From Superficieibacter sp. 1612_C1 (GTDB lineage Bacteria > Pseudomonadota > Gammaproteobacteria > Enterobacterales > Enterobacteriaceae): DNA of 64,000 bases. The stretch is from assembly GCF_015234305.1 (NCBI RefSeq), contig NZ_JADGMI010000007.1:1-64000 (forward strand), written 5' to 3'. Below the pieces are notes generated by a model. It made no database searches and was not told the DNA's origin. It worked only from the letters and a program-made list of their open reading frames with translations. How positions within the stretch are numbered: the first letter of the stretch is position 1; each line of letters begins with the position of its first letter. The position numbers were made by a program, and so were the translations under genes. Below, piece by piece: positions 14,731 to 22,283 of the stretch.

Positions 14731-16860
14731 ATGATGGTCCTCGTTTCATGGGACCCGATGTTAATCGGGGTCTCTTTTCTTGTTGCTTTCATTGCCTCCT
14801 TCGTGGCGCTTGATTGCGCTGCGAAAATTACGCTTTCACAACGTAAAACGGATCTCTTCTGGCGATTTGCCGCCGGCGCAACGCTGGGTCTTGGGATCTG
14901 GTCAATGCATTTTATCGGCATGTTATCCATGAGGATGGCCATGCCGATGCGCTACGATTTCCCCCTGACGTTTATTTCGCTGCTGGTGGCGATTGGCAGT
15001 GCCATCGCGGCAATTTCGATTGCGGTATCCGGTAGCGCACTCGCCCCAAAACGGTGGATTATGGCGACGGGGATCCTCAGCGGTGGCGTGGTTACTATGC
15101 ACTATACCGGGATGTCAGCGCTGATATTTCACGGGGCAATTCTGTGGAGCAAACCGCTGATTGCCCTGTCAGTGCTCGTGGCTTTAGTCGCCTGCGGTAC
15201 TGCCCTGTGGCTGACATTCAGCCTGCGCCAACGGCATAAGAACCGGCTTTCTCATCGCATTCTCGCCGCGATGGTCATGGGTCTGGCGGTCGCCGCTGTC
15301 CATTATATCGGCATGGGCGCAGCAACGTTTGGCGGCCACGGTGCCGATCTTGCTGGCGGACTGAGTGAGCACGGTCTTTCCCTGTGGGTGACGGCCACCA
15401 CGCTCCTGCTGCTAGGCTGCATGCTGATGTTTTCAACGATTGATTCTCAGGTACGCACGACGCGCCTGACGGAAAATCTTGAGCAGTTGAATCTGCAACT
15501 GGAGCGACAATCACGCTACGATGCGCTCACCGGACTGGCAAACCGTATCCAGATGGACGTTCGCCTGGAAGAATGCCTGCGCAGCGCGCAGCACGTTCGC
15601 GCCACGTTTGCCGTGATGGTGATGGACCTTGATGGTTTTAAATTCATTAACGATACGCTGGGCCATGCAGCGGGCGACCGGTTATTAATGGCTGTCGCAA
15701 ACCGTCTCAGCGCTCGCTTAAGGCCGAAAATGCTGCTGGCACGGCTGGGAGACGATGAGTTTATGCTGCTGGTACCCGACACCAGCGAAGGTGAAGCGAC
15801 CGATCTCATCGCCGGGATCCTTGATGCGGTGCGCCGCCCGGTCTATGAAGCCGGGCAGCTGCTCAACCTCTCACTCAGCGCGGGCGTGGCGATGTTCCCG
15901 CGCGACGGCGAGAATTCGCATCAACTAAAAATGAATGCCGCGACGGCGATGAATAGCGTTAAGCTTCAGGGCCACAATAACTGGGCAATGTATAACCCGC
16001 ACACCATGCAGCCAGGCACTACCACGGTAATGCTTGAGCAGGATGTGATGCAGGCGCTGGCGCTACAGCAGTTCGAATTATGGTATCAGCCGATATACAG
16101 TAACGGGACCGAAGCACTTCATGGCTTCGAAGCGCTCTTACGCTGGCGTCATCCGGTGAATGGCATTGTGATGCCTGATGCATTTCTGCCTGCGCTGGAA
16201 AAAAATGGCCAGATCCTGCCTGTAGGCCAGTGGGTGATAGAAGAAGCCTGTCGCCAGCTTAACGCATGGAGCGAGGAAGGCCATGATGAACTGACGTTAT
16301 CCATCACGCTTTCTGCCATTCAGTTTGAGCAGGAGGAGATTCATACGCTGATCTGCTCAATGTTAGAAAAGTATTCCGTCTCTCCTGCCCGGCTGACCCT
16401 CAAAATTGTTGAGTCTATTGCGCTTAATAACCTTGAGCGCAGCCTGAGGATGCTGACGGCGTTTATGCGCTCGGGATTAACGCTGGCAATTGATAATTTT
16501 GGTACGGGTTATACCAACGTGATGCTGTTAAAAGATTTACCGGTGCAGCAATTAAAGATTAATCGCAGTCTAATCAAAGATATCCGCTATAACGGTAAAA
16601 ATATGGCCATTGTGTCCAATATTATTGAGGTTGCACACTCCATGCATATGAGCGTGGTTGCCCAGGGTATCGAGACGGTGGAGCAAAAGCATTTGTTATC
16701 CAGTCTTGGCTGTGATTATTTGCAGGGATTTTTACTGGCACATCCAATGCCGGCCAGCGAGATCGCAGAATTGCTTCAACGCCGCGTAACGACTGCTGTA
16801 ATGCCACACCAGCCTGCTTTTATTGATCCGCTCCTACCCGAGATAAAAAATCAAATTTAA
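14731..16860 (+). CDS. MHYT-GGDEF-EAL membrane protein with degenerate catalytic motifs
   Basis: A 709-residue inner-membrane signalling protein of the c-di-GMP class. The N-terminus is an MHYT sensor of about seven helices with its motifs at 59-64 (MHFIGM), 123-128 (MHYTGM) and 190-195 (VHYIGM), thought to bind copper or sense O2, CO or NO. A GGDEF domain follows (about 260-425), but the signature is GDDEF (340-344). The EAL domain (about 435-690) keeps EALL (E467) and E561, but the usual asparagine is T526, the DDFGTGYS motif is DNFGTGYT (N589), KID is KIN (N611) and the catalytic glutamate of AEGVE is Q645. Both enzyme activities are therefore probably lost or altered, and it may be a c-di-GMP or protein-binding regulator. 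The ATG at 14731 is preferred over an upstream TTG at 14653. In K-12 the GGDEF gene dgcM occupies this place. Confidence 0.88.
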   Translation: MMVLVSWDPMLIGVSFLVAFIASFVALDCAAKITLSQRKTDLFWRFAAGATLGLGIWSMHFIGMLSMRMAMPMRYDFPLTFISLLVAIGSAIAAISIAVSGSALAPKRWIMATGILSGGVVTMHYTGMSALIFHGAILWSKPLIALSVLVALVACGTALWLTFSLRQRHKNRLSHRILAAMVMGLAVAAVHYIGMGAATFGGHGADLAGGLSEHGLSLWVTATTLLLLGCMLMFSTIDSQVRTTRLTENLEQLNLQLERQSRYDALTGLANRIQMDVRLEECLRSAQHVRATFAVMVMDLDGFKFINDTLGHAAGDRLLMAVANRLSARLRPKMLLARLGDDEFMLLVPDTSEGEATDLIAGILDAVRRPVYEAGQLLNLSLSAGVAMFPRDGENSHQLKMNAATAMNSVKLQGHNNWAMYNPHTMQPGTTTVMLEQDVMQALALQQFELWYQPIYSNGTEALHGFEALLRWRHPVNGIVMPDAFLPALEKNGQILPVGQWVIEEACRQLNAWSEEGHDELTLSITLSAIQFEQEEIHTLICSMLEKYSVSPARLTLKIVESIALNNLERSLRMLTAFMRSGLTLAIDNFGTGYTNVMLLKDLPVQQLKINRSLIKDIRYNGKNMAIVSNIIEVAHSMHMSVVAQGIETVEQKHLLSSLGCDYLQGFLLAHPMPASEIAELLQRRVTTAVMPHQPAFIDPLLPEIKNQI

Positions 16861-16890
16861 GCGCAAATCCTGCTAATTTTTGTAGTTACC

Positions 16891-16918
16891 CTGCAAACTA
16901 TATCCTCGCTGCTATACT
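16891..16918 (+). promoter_or_regulatory. Sigma-S-type promoter of the small lipoprotein gene
   Basis: The -10 region CTATACTT (TATACT at 16913-16918, with C before it) fits the sigma-S consensus, and a poor -35 (CTGCAA, 16891-16896) fits low dependence on that element. Confidence 0.55.
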
Positions 16919-16955
16919 TTAGTTCTGACAAAACAACAGAGTAGCGAGGATAAAC

Positions 16956-17183
16956 ATGAAAAAAGCGTTAATTATACCCCTTAGCGTTCTGCTGGCCGCC
17001 ACTGCCCTTTCCGGCTGCACGCGCACGAGCTACGCCATTCATACCAATGATGGTCGGACCATTATCAGTGATGGTAAACCGCAGGAATCTGAAACCGGGC
17101 TGCTGGGCTATAAAGACGCTAACGGCGTGAAACAGCAGATTAATAAATCTGAAGTTAAGAACGTCGCTGAAGTCCCGCATTGA
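16956..17183 (+). CDS. YgdI/YgdR-family small lipoprotein
   Basis: A 75-residue lipoprotein. The signal peptide MKKALIIPLSVLLAATA leads to the lipobox LSGC, with the modified cysteine at residue 21. The mature part is one DUF903 SH3-like domain (YAIHTNDGRTIISDGKPQ to INKSEVKNVAEV), as in E. coli YgdI and YgdR. No retention aspartate follows the cysteine (the next residue is threonine), so outer-membrane sorting is expected. A ribosome site GAGGAT precedes the start. It forms a single-gene unit with its own promoter and terminator. Confidence 0.88.
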   Translation: MKKALIIPLSVLLAATALSGCTRTSYAIHTNDGRTIISDGKPQESETGLLGYKDANGVKQQINKSEVKNVAEVPH

Positions 17184-17190
17184 GGTTAAC

Positions 17191-17212
17191 AGCCCCGCAA
17201 GGGGCTTTTCTT
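17191..17212 (+). terminator. Intrinsic terminator after the lipoprotein gene
   Basis: AGCCCC (17191-17196) and GGGGCT (17201-17206) pair across a GCAA tetraloop and are followed by TTTTCTT. Confidence 0.8.
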
Positions 17213-17339
17213 ACCGACTGCCAGTCGTCCTCTCCAGCTATCACGCCAGCTAGACCTTCATTAGAAACAAATCAATAAACAGCAAAAATTATAAAGTTAT
17301 TAATAGCCTATCTTTTTCAGGATTTATCCCTTAAATTAG

Positions 17340-17412
17340 CCTTTCTTGTAATGATAATGCACATTGCATTCTCTCAGGAACATCTGGATTTCATGTCCCT
17401 GAGAGTTTTTTT
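17340..17412 (+). ncRNA. Candidate small RNA ending at an orphan terminator
   Basis: A strong Rho-independent terminator (17371-17412) has no gene in front of it: the preceding lipoprotein gene already ends at its own terminator 160 bp upstream. A weak -10-like TAAATT (17332-17337) would give a transcript of about 70 nt with an unpaired 5' half containing TAATGATAAT, which resembles part of a Fur box. I cannot match it to a known sRNA. The 5' end is a guess. Confidence 0.35.
17371..17412 (+). terminator. Orphan intrinsic terminator
   Basis: CTCTCAGGAACAT (17371-17383) pairs with ATGTCCCTGAGAG (17393-17405) with a single mismatch, followed by seven T residues (17406-17412). No open reading frame ends before it. 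Confidence 0.8.
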
Positions 17413-17545
17413 ACCCGCGCCCTTCGTTGACATCATTGATTGCTTTTCCCCTCCCTTCCGCTGTAACTCGCACAGGTTTACGCCTCTAAAAATTGCCTGT
17501 TAACATTTTTACATAATTAGATCGCGGCGAAAAATACCGTTTGGT

Positions 17546-17555
17546 CTATGCTTAA
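17546..17555 (+). promoter_or_regulatory. Sigma-S extended -10 element before the DUF2382 genes
   Basis: TCTATGCTTAA (17545-17555) matches the sigma-S consensus KCTAYRCTTAA. There is no convincing -35. The transcript would start near 17562, about 70 nt before the first gene. This suggests stationary-phase and stress induction of the pair that follows. Confidence 0.65.
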
Positions 17556-17630
17556 ATACATTGACAGCAACGTTAGACGATTATTTATCTGAACAAAGAA
17601 CATTCTTAAAATCACGGGCTTAAACGTTAT

Positions 17631-18044
17631 ATGCAAAATAAAGATGCTATAAATAATACTACGTCAACGCCAGATAAAACGATGCCGCTAGCGGAAGAAA
17701 AAATTGCCGTATCGAAAGAAAAAATCGTCGATCGTCGCATTCAGATTTCCCGTAAGACGGTTTCTGATGAGGAGATCATTGAAGCTGAGCTTACCCGCGA
17801 AGAAGCAATAATACATCGCGTTACTAAAAATGAGATTATACAACCTGATAACATCCCCACTGCCCGGCAGGAGGGCGATGTTTATATCATCCCGGTGATT
17901 CGGGAAGAGGTGGAAATAATACGCCGTCAGGTTCTGGTAGAGGAGATCCACGTAAAAAAAATACTTACCAACGAACATTTTCAGGAAAGCGTCGTATTAA
18001 GGCGTCAGGAATTAGATATTTCCACGGATGAGAAATCAGATTAA
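17631..18044 (+). CDS. DUF2382 (YsnF/AvaK-type) domain protein
   Basis: A 137-residue soluble, highly charged protein consisting of one DUF2382 domain. The family pattern is clear: LAEEKIAVSKEKIVDRRIQI, then VYIIPVIREEVEIIRRQVLV and HVKKILTNEHFQESVVLRRQEL. This domain is found in stress proteins such as B. subtilis YsnF and cyanobacterial AvaK; its molecular role is unknown. There is no recognised ribosome site (AAACGTTAT precedes the ATG). The larger DUF2382 protein follows after 36 bp, so the two are likely co-transcribed from the sigma-S promoter. The two proteins may interact, which is inference from domain identity and adjacency. Confidence 0.8.
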   Translation: MQNKDAINNTTSTPDKTMPLAEEKIAVSKEKIVDRRIQISRKTVSDEEIIEAELTREEAIIHRVTKNEIIQPDNIPTARQEGDVYIIPVIREEVEIIRRQVLVEEIHVKKILTNEHFQESVVLRRQELDISTDEKSD

Positions 18045-18080
18045 TAACACCCCGTAACCTAAGCACGAGGAGAATCTCAG

Positions 18081-19103
18081 ATGGCTCATGAAAAAATCGT
18101 TACCGCCTTCGAGCAACCCCAGCAGGCAGCAGCAGCGAAAGAAAAACTGATCGCTGAAGGTATCCCGGAAAGTCATATTGATATTATATCGGGCGAAAGA
18201 TTACGCGTTGAAGATAAAGAAATTCGCCATCCGAGCTTCTGGCAGCGACTGTTCGGGGACGATGTCGATGATGACTACGCCACCGAATATAATAAAGCCA
18301 TTCAGCTTGGCGGTGTGCTCCTGACCGCCCGCGTCGATAAAGATGAAGCGGACCGTGTAGAGGCCCTGCTGGACAGCTATTCCAGCGACTACTCTTCACT
18401 GCGCGGCTCGTATGATCCGACAACCGAGCGCGATTATCTGGGTGAAGTTGATAGTACCACCGCAGCGGACATCGGCGGCGTACGTCCAGTCGATAACCCT
18501 GTTTCAGGCGTTGGGACTGGCGGTGTAACTGGTGTCGGCGGCACTATTCCGCCAAACGTCGGTGGCGTGCGTGCTGTTGATTCCGATACCATCAGCGCAT
18601 CCGAACGCACCCGTGACTGGAGTGCGTCTGATGAAATTACCGATACCGACGATCTCTCTGTCACCCGTGACCGCGACCTTTCAGATGAGGCTAATCGCGA
18701 GACGCTGAAACTGGCAGAAGAAGAAGTGGATATCAGTAAGCGCCGCATCAGCGACGGTAAAATTCGTCTGCGCCGTTATACGACCGAAGAAGATGTGTCT
18801 GAGGATATCTCTCTGACCGAGCATCATGCCAACGTCTTCCGTTCAGCAGTAGATGAACCGGCTTATCTGCACGATGTCGACTGGTCAGATAAAACGATTG
18901 AAGTCGAAGAGTCTCATGAAGTGCCGGTAGTCAATAAAACGGCGCATATCCGTGAAGAAGTCGGTATTGATTCCGAACGGACTGAGCGCACCGAAACGGT
19001 ACGTGACACGGTACGTCGTCAGGAAGTTGAAGTCGATAAATCTGCTTCCGATAAAGACCGCCTGTTAGACAAAGATCGTTTCAATGACGATAAGAAGTTC
19101 TAA
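18081..19103 (+). CDS. GSP17M/YflT-DUF2382 stress protein
   Basis: A 340-residue acidic protein. Residues 1 to about 105 form a general-stress-protein 17M (YflT-like) domain (KIVTAFEQPQQAAAAKEKL, GIPESHIDIIS). Residues about 125-205 are a glycine-rich, then acidic linker with two GGVR-x-VD repeats. Residues about 210-330 form a DUF2382 domain (LKLAEEEVDISKRRISDGK, VPVVNKTAHIREEV). The start has the ribosome site ACGAGGAG. It is a cytoplasmic protein by sequence, with no signal peptide or membrane segment. It is the second gene of a two-gene unit that ends at a strong terminator. The domain architecture is common in bacteria from dry or osmotically stressful niches, but its function is unknown. 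Confidence 0.82.
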   Translation: MAHEKIVTAFEQPQQAAAAKEKLIAEGIPESHIDIISGERLRVEDKEIRHPSFWQRLFGDDVDDDYATEYNKAIQLGGVLLTARVDKDEADRVEALLDSYSSDYSSLRGSYDPTTERDYLGEVDSTTAADIGGVRPVDNPVSGVGTGGVTGVGGTIPPNVGGVRAVDSDTISASERTRDWSASDEITDTDDLSVTRDRDLSDEANRETLKLAEEEVDISKRRISDGKIRLRRYTTEEDVSEDISLTEHHANVFRSAVDEPAYLHDVDWSDKTIEVEESHEVPVVNKTAHIREEVGIDSERTERTETVRDTVRRQEVEVDKSASDKDRLLDKDRFNDDKKF

Positions 19104-19123
19104 TCCTGCCTTTCAGGTATGAC

Positions 19124-19150
19124 TTCAGCCCCCGCCTGTCGGGGGCTGAA
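19124..19150. terminator. Bidirectional terminator after the DUF2382 operon
   Basis: TTCAGCCCCCG (19124-19134) and CGGGGGCTGAA (19140-19150) form a perfect 11-bp stem with a five-base loop. It stands between the convergent DUF2382 operon and VOC gene. Confidence 0.75.
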
Positions 19151-19153
19151 CGT

Positions 19154-19537
19154 TTATTCAACTATCTCAATTAAATTGCCATCCGGATCGCTTATCACCG
19201 CCTCGTAATAGCCATCCCCTGTCGTGCGCGGCTGCGAGACCAGAATGCCCTGCGCTTCTGCCCGCCTTGCCATAGCATCTACTGCCTGCTGACTGCCAAG
19301 TGAAATCGCCAGGTGAACCCATCCGGTCCTGTTATTATCTGGCGTGACCCGAGTGAGTCCGGGTTTGGTCATTAACTCAACGGCAATCGTGTTGTTGATC
19401 GTCACGAAATAAGATTCAAAGCCGTGATTAGTTTTACTGCAATATTTCTCGTTAATGTCGCCGCCGAAAAACTCGCCCCAGAAGCGCGCCTGTTGCTCCA
19501 GATCCTGCGTCCATAATGCAATATGTGCAATTTTCAT
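19154..19537 (-). CDS. VOC-family (glyoxalase-like) protein
   Basis: A 127-residue VOC-fold protein. KIAHIALWTQDLEQQARFWGEFFGG opens the first module, and GWVHLAISLGSQQAVDAMARRAEAQG opens the second, closing with VISDPDGNLIEIVE. The histidine near the N-terminus (H5), a glutamate in the first module (VELMTK), the second-module histidine and the final glutamate are in the usual metal-ligand places, so a lyase or dioxygenase-like activity is possible. The start at 19537 has GAGGG before it; an upstream in-frame GTG is less likely. It is a single gene, unrelated in context to the 9.7 kb VOC gene. Confidence 0.8.
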   Translation of the reverse strand: MKIAHIALWTQDLEQQARFWGEFFGGDINEKYCSKTNHGFESYFVTINNTIAVELMTKPGLTRVTPDNNRTGWVHLAISLGSQQAVDAMARRAEAQGILVSQPRTTGDGYYEAVISDPDGNLIEIVE

Positions 19538-19681
19538 CTTAACCCTCTTCACGTAATTTCATATTTTTTGTGCCATCCCCTACTGAACAGTAAAACCACG
19601 AGCATCAGCGCGGCGACCAAAACAACCCACATGCTCGATTATGATGTTTTATGACCAATATACAAAAATAAAAGTGAGTTT

Positions 19682-19825
19682 ATGCTCGATTATGAATTTT
19701 TGGTGCGACTGCAACAAGCGGTTATTGGCTACAGAGACCAGGATCGCGCAACGGGATTACTGAGAGCGGTACGCTGGTGCGTAAAGGCACCAGCGTTGAG
19801 GAGGCGGGATGGTTTTAGTGCTTGA
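19682..19825 (+). CDS. Possible small protein (47 residues) near the end of mppA
   Basis: An ATG with GTGAG five bases upstream opens a 47-codon frame (MLDYEFLVRLQQAVIGYRDQ...) that ends just inside the 3' end of mppA on the other strand. The first 14 bases, ATGCTCGATTATGA, also occur 51 bp upstream (19631-19644), where the same frame would stop after seven codons. Amphipathic composition makes it plausible, but nothing else supports it. Confidence 0.25.
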   Translation: MLDYEFLVRLQQAVIGYRDQDRATGLLRAVRWCVKAPALRRRDGFSA

Positions 19826-21431
19826 TGATATACATCGTCCGGCTATAGGCGACATCTTCCGGGTTATTGATGGGATAACCTTTCAGCCACGGTTTAATCA
19901 ATCGTCCATTGGTGTACTGGTAAATGGGGGCAATCGGGGCCTGCTCCGCGATGATATGCTCAGCGGCGTTGTAATCGGCATTTCTCGCGGCCACCGTGGT
20001 TTCAAGCGCCGCCTGTTTGATAATTTTATCGTAAGCCGGGTTTTTGAAGCGGGCGATATTTCCGCTATGCGTTGAGGTCAACAGCGATAAAAAGGTGGAA
20101 GGTTCGTTGTAATCCCCTACCCACGATGCGCGGATCACATCAAAATTGCCGGTGTTACGCGAGTCAATATAGGTTTTCCATTCCTGATTTTGCAGCTTAA
20201 CGTCTACGCCGAGATTTTTCTTCCACATCGATGCCACGGCAATCGCAATTTTCTGGTGGTTCTCAGAGGTGTTATAGAGCAGCGTCAGCTTAAGCGGACG
20301 ATCCGTGCCGTAGCCTGCCGCCTGAAGCAACGTTTTCGCCTGCGCATTACGTTCCGCCTGGCTCATCTCTTCAAACTGCGTTTTTTGCGGCGTGAAGCCT
20401 GCCGTGACGTCTGGGGTAAAATGCCATGCCGGTTTCTCACCAGTACCCAGCACTTTCTCCGCAATCAAACGACGGTCAATCGTCATACTCAGGGCCAGAC
20501 GAACCCGCGCATCGGCAGTCGGTCCTTTCTCGGTATTAAAGGCGTAATAATAGGTGCCTAACTGCGGCGGGGTATAAACCTGGCCTGGAATATCCTTAAG
20601 CAGCTTTTGATACAGGTTTTTCGGGAAGGACTCTGTAATATCAATGCCGCCTGCCAGATAGCGTTTAGTGGCCGCTGATTCCTGGTTAATCGGCATAAAA
20701 GTGACTTTCTTGAGAACGGTATTGGCGTTATCCCAATAGTGGCTATTTGGCTCAACCACCAGTTTCTCATTAACCACCCGATCTTTTAGCACATACGCGC
20801 CGTTACCGATGAGTTTGCCGGGGCGGGTCCACTCTTTGCCGCTTTCGGCATTGGCTTTCTGCACCGGATAAAACGCAAAACTGGCGGTAAGACTCGTAAA
20901 CCACGGAAGCGGTTTATCCAGCTGAACGCGGAACGTATGGGCATCGACAGCGCTCACACCCAGTTTATCCGGCGTCATTTTGCCGTCGATAATCGCCTGC
21001 GCGTTGTTAATTCCTGCCAGCGCGGCAAACCAGGCAAAGGGAGACAGCGTTTTAGGATCGACCAGCCGCTGCCAGCTGTAGACAAAATCCTGCGCCGTTA
21101 CCGGCGTACCATCCGACCACTGCGCATTATCACGCAAGGTAAATGTCCAGACCCGATTATCGCTGGACTGCCATTTACTCGCGACGCCGGGAACAATCTC
21201 CCCTTTGGCATTTTGATTGACCAGACCTTCAAACAGATCGCGGATAACCTGTATTTCCGGCAGGCCAACGGCTTTTGCCGGATCCAGCGTAGCAGGCTCA
21301 TCTTTAATATGGCGCACCAGTTCCTGTTTCTCAGCCAGCACCGTGCCAGGCGGGATCTCCGCAGCAAATGAAAAAGATGAAAGCGAACTAAAACACAGCG
21401 CACAGCAGGTCAACGAAACAGGATACTTCAT
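19815..21431 (-). CDS. mppA: Murein peptide-binding protein MppA
   Basis: MppA is the periplasmic solute-binding protein that delivers the murein tripeptide L-Ala-D-Glu-mDAP to the OppBCDF permease for cell-wall recycling. With the start at 21431 (GGGGAAG upstream) it is 538 residues including the signal peptide MKYPVSLTCCALCFSSLSSFSFAA, in line with E. coli. It shows the SBP_bac_5 fold, with LRDNAQWSDGTPVTAQDFVYSWQR and a typical dipeptide/oligopeptide-binding core. The neighbours mpaA and ycjG act on the same peptide, so this is a murein-recycling cluster. Confidence 0.95.
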   Translation of the reverse strand: MKYPVSLTCCALCFSSLSSFSFAAEIPPGTVLAEKQELVRHIKDEPATLDPAKAVGLPEIQVIRDLFEGLVNQNAKGEIVPGVASKWQSSDNRVWTFTLRDNAQWSDGTPVTAQDFVYSWQRLVDPKTLSPFAWFAALAGINNAQAIIDGKMTPDKLGVSAVDAHTFRVQLDKPLPWFTSLTASFAFYPVQKANAESGKEWTRPGKLIGNGAYVLKDRVVNEKLVVEPNSHYWDNANTVLKKVTFMPINQESAATKRYLAGGIDITESFPKNLYQKLLKDIPGQVYTPPQLGTYYYAFNTEKGPTADARVRLALSMTIDRRLIAEKVLGTGEKPAWHFTPDVTAGFTPQKTQFEEMSQAERNAQAKTLLQAAGYGTDRPLKLTLLYNTSENHQKIAIAVASMWKKNLGVDVKLQNQEWKTYIDSRNTGNFDVIRASWVGDYNEPSTFLSLLTSTHSGNIARFKNPAYDKIIKQAALETTVAARNADYNAAEHIIAEQAPIAPIYQYTNGRLIKPWLKGYPINNPEDVAYSRTMYIIKH

Positions 21432-21569
21432 GAGCTTCCCCGGCAATTGAAAACAGAATGAATTAATTATTTGTTTTGCTTAATAGAAATGCAAACGACT
21501 TATGTCAGGAAATTGACGTTGCCGCAAATTACTATACTGTGAAAGCAAATGGATTGTTCGAGGTGAATG

Positions 21570-22283
21570 ATGACAATAACTCGCCCCCGTACCGAGCGTG
21601 GCGCGTTTCCGCCCGGTACATTGCACTATGGACGCTCATTACTTGGCGCACCGCTACTCTGGTTTCCTGCACCGCTGGCCGAGCGCGACAGCGGATTAAT
21701 TATTGCCGGAACGCACGGTGATGAAAACGCGTCTATCGTCACCCTCTCCTGTGCGCTGCGCACTCTGGCCCCTGAATTGCGGCGTCATCACGTGGTATTG
21801 ACCGTCAATCCTGATGGCTGCCAGCTCGGGTTACGGGCAAACGCTAACGGGGTCGATCTTAACCGCAATTTCCCGGCGGCCAACTGGAAGGCGGGCGAAA
21901 CGGTCTATCGCTGGAACAGCGCAGCCCCGCAGCGCGATGTGGTCCTGCTGACCGGCGACGCGCCGGGTTCGGAACCGGAAACCCGGGCGCTTTGCCAGTT
22001 GATCCAGCAGATCCACCCTGCGTGGGTGGTTTCCTTTCACGATCCGCTGGCCTGTATTGAGGACCCGGCCCATTCGGCCCTCGGAGAATGGCTGGCGGAG
22101 GCGTTTTCCCTGCCGCTGGTGGGCAGCGTGGGATATGACACACCAGGCTCATTCGGTAGCTGGTGTGCGGATATTAATCTGCCCTGCATTACCGCCGAAT
22201 TCCCGCCGATCTCCAGCGATGAAGCCAGCGAGAAATATTTGTCAGCCATGACGGGCTTGCTGCGCTGGCAACCTCAGAGGTGA
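21570..22283 (+). CDS. mpaA: Murein tripeptide amidase MpaA
   Basis: MpaA is a cytoplasmic zinc carboxypeptidase of the M14 type that cuts the D-Glu-mDAP bond of recycled murein tripeptide. The zinc ligands are visible as HGDEN (H and E) and, further on, SFHDPLA. The asparagine-arginine pair LNRNFPA binds substrate. The second ATG (21570) is better spaced from GAGGTGA than the first (21567). The protein is 237 residues, a little shorter at the C-terminus than in K-12. It is divergent from mppA, and its stop codon overlaps the convergent ycjG 3' end by 10 bp. Confidence 0.95.
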   Translation: MTITRPRTERGAFPPGTLHYGRSLLGAPLLWFPAPLAERDSGLIIAGTHGDENASIVTLSCALRTLAPELRRHHVVLTVNPDGCQLGLRANANGVDLNRNFPAANWKAGETVYRWNSAAPQRDVVLLTGDAPGSEPETRALCQLIQQIHPAWVVSFHDPLACIEDPAHSALGEWLAEAFSLPLVGSVGYDTPGSFGSWCADINLPCITAEFPPISSDEASEKYLSAMTGLLRWQPQR

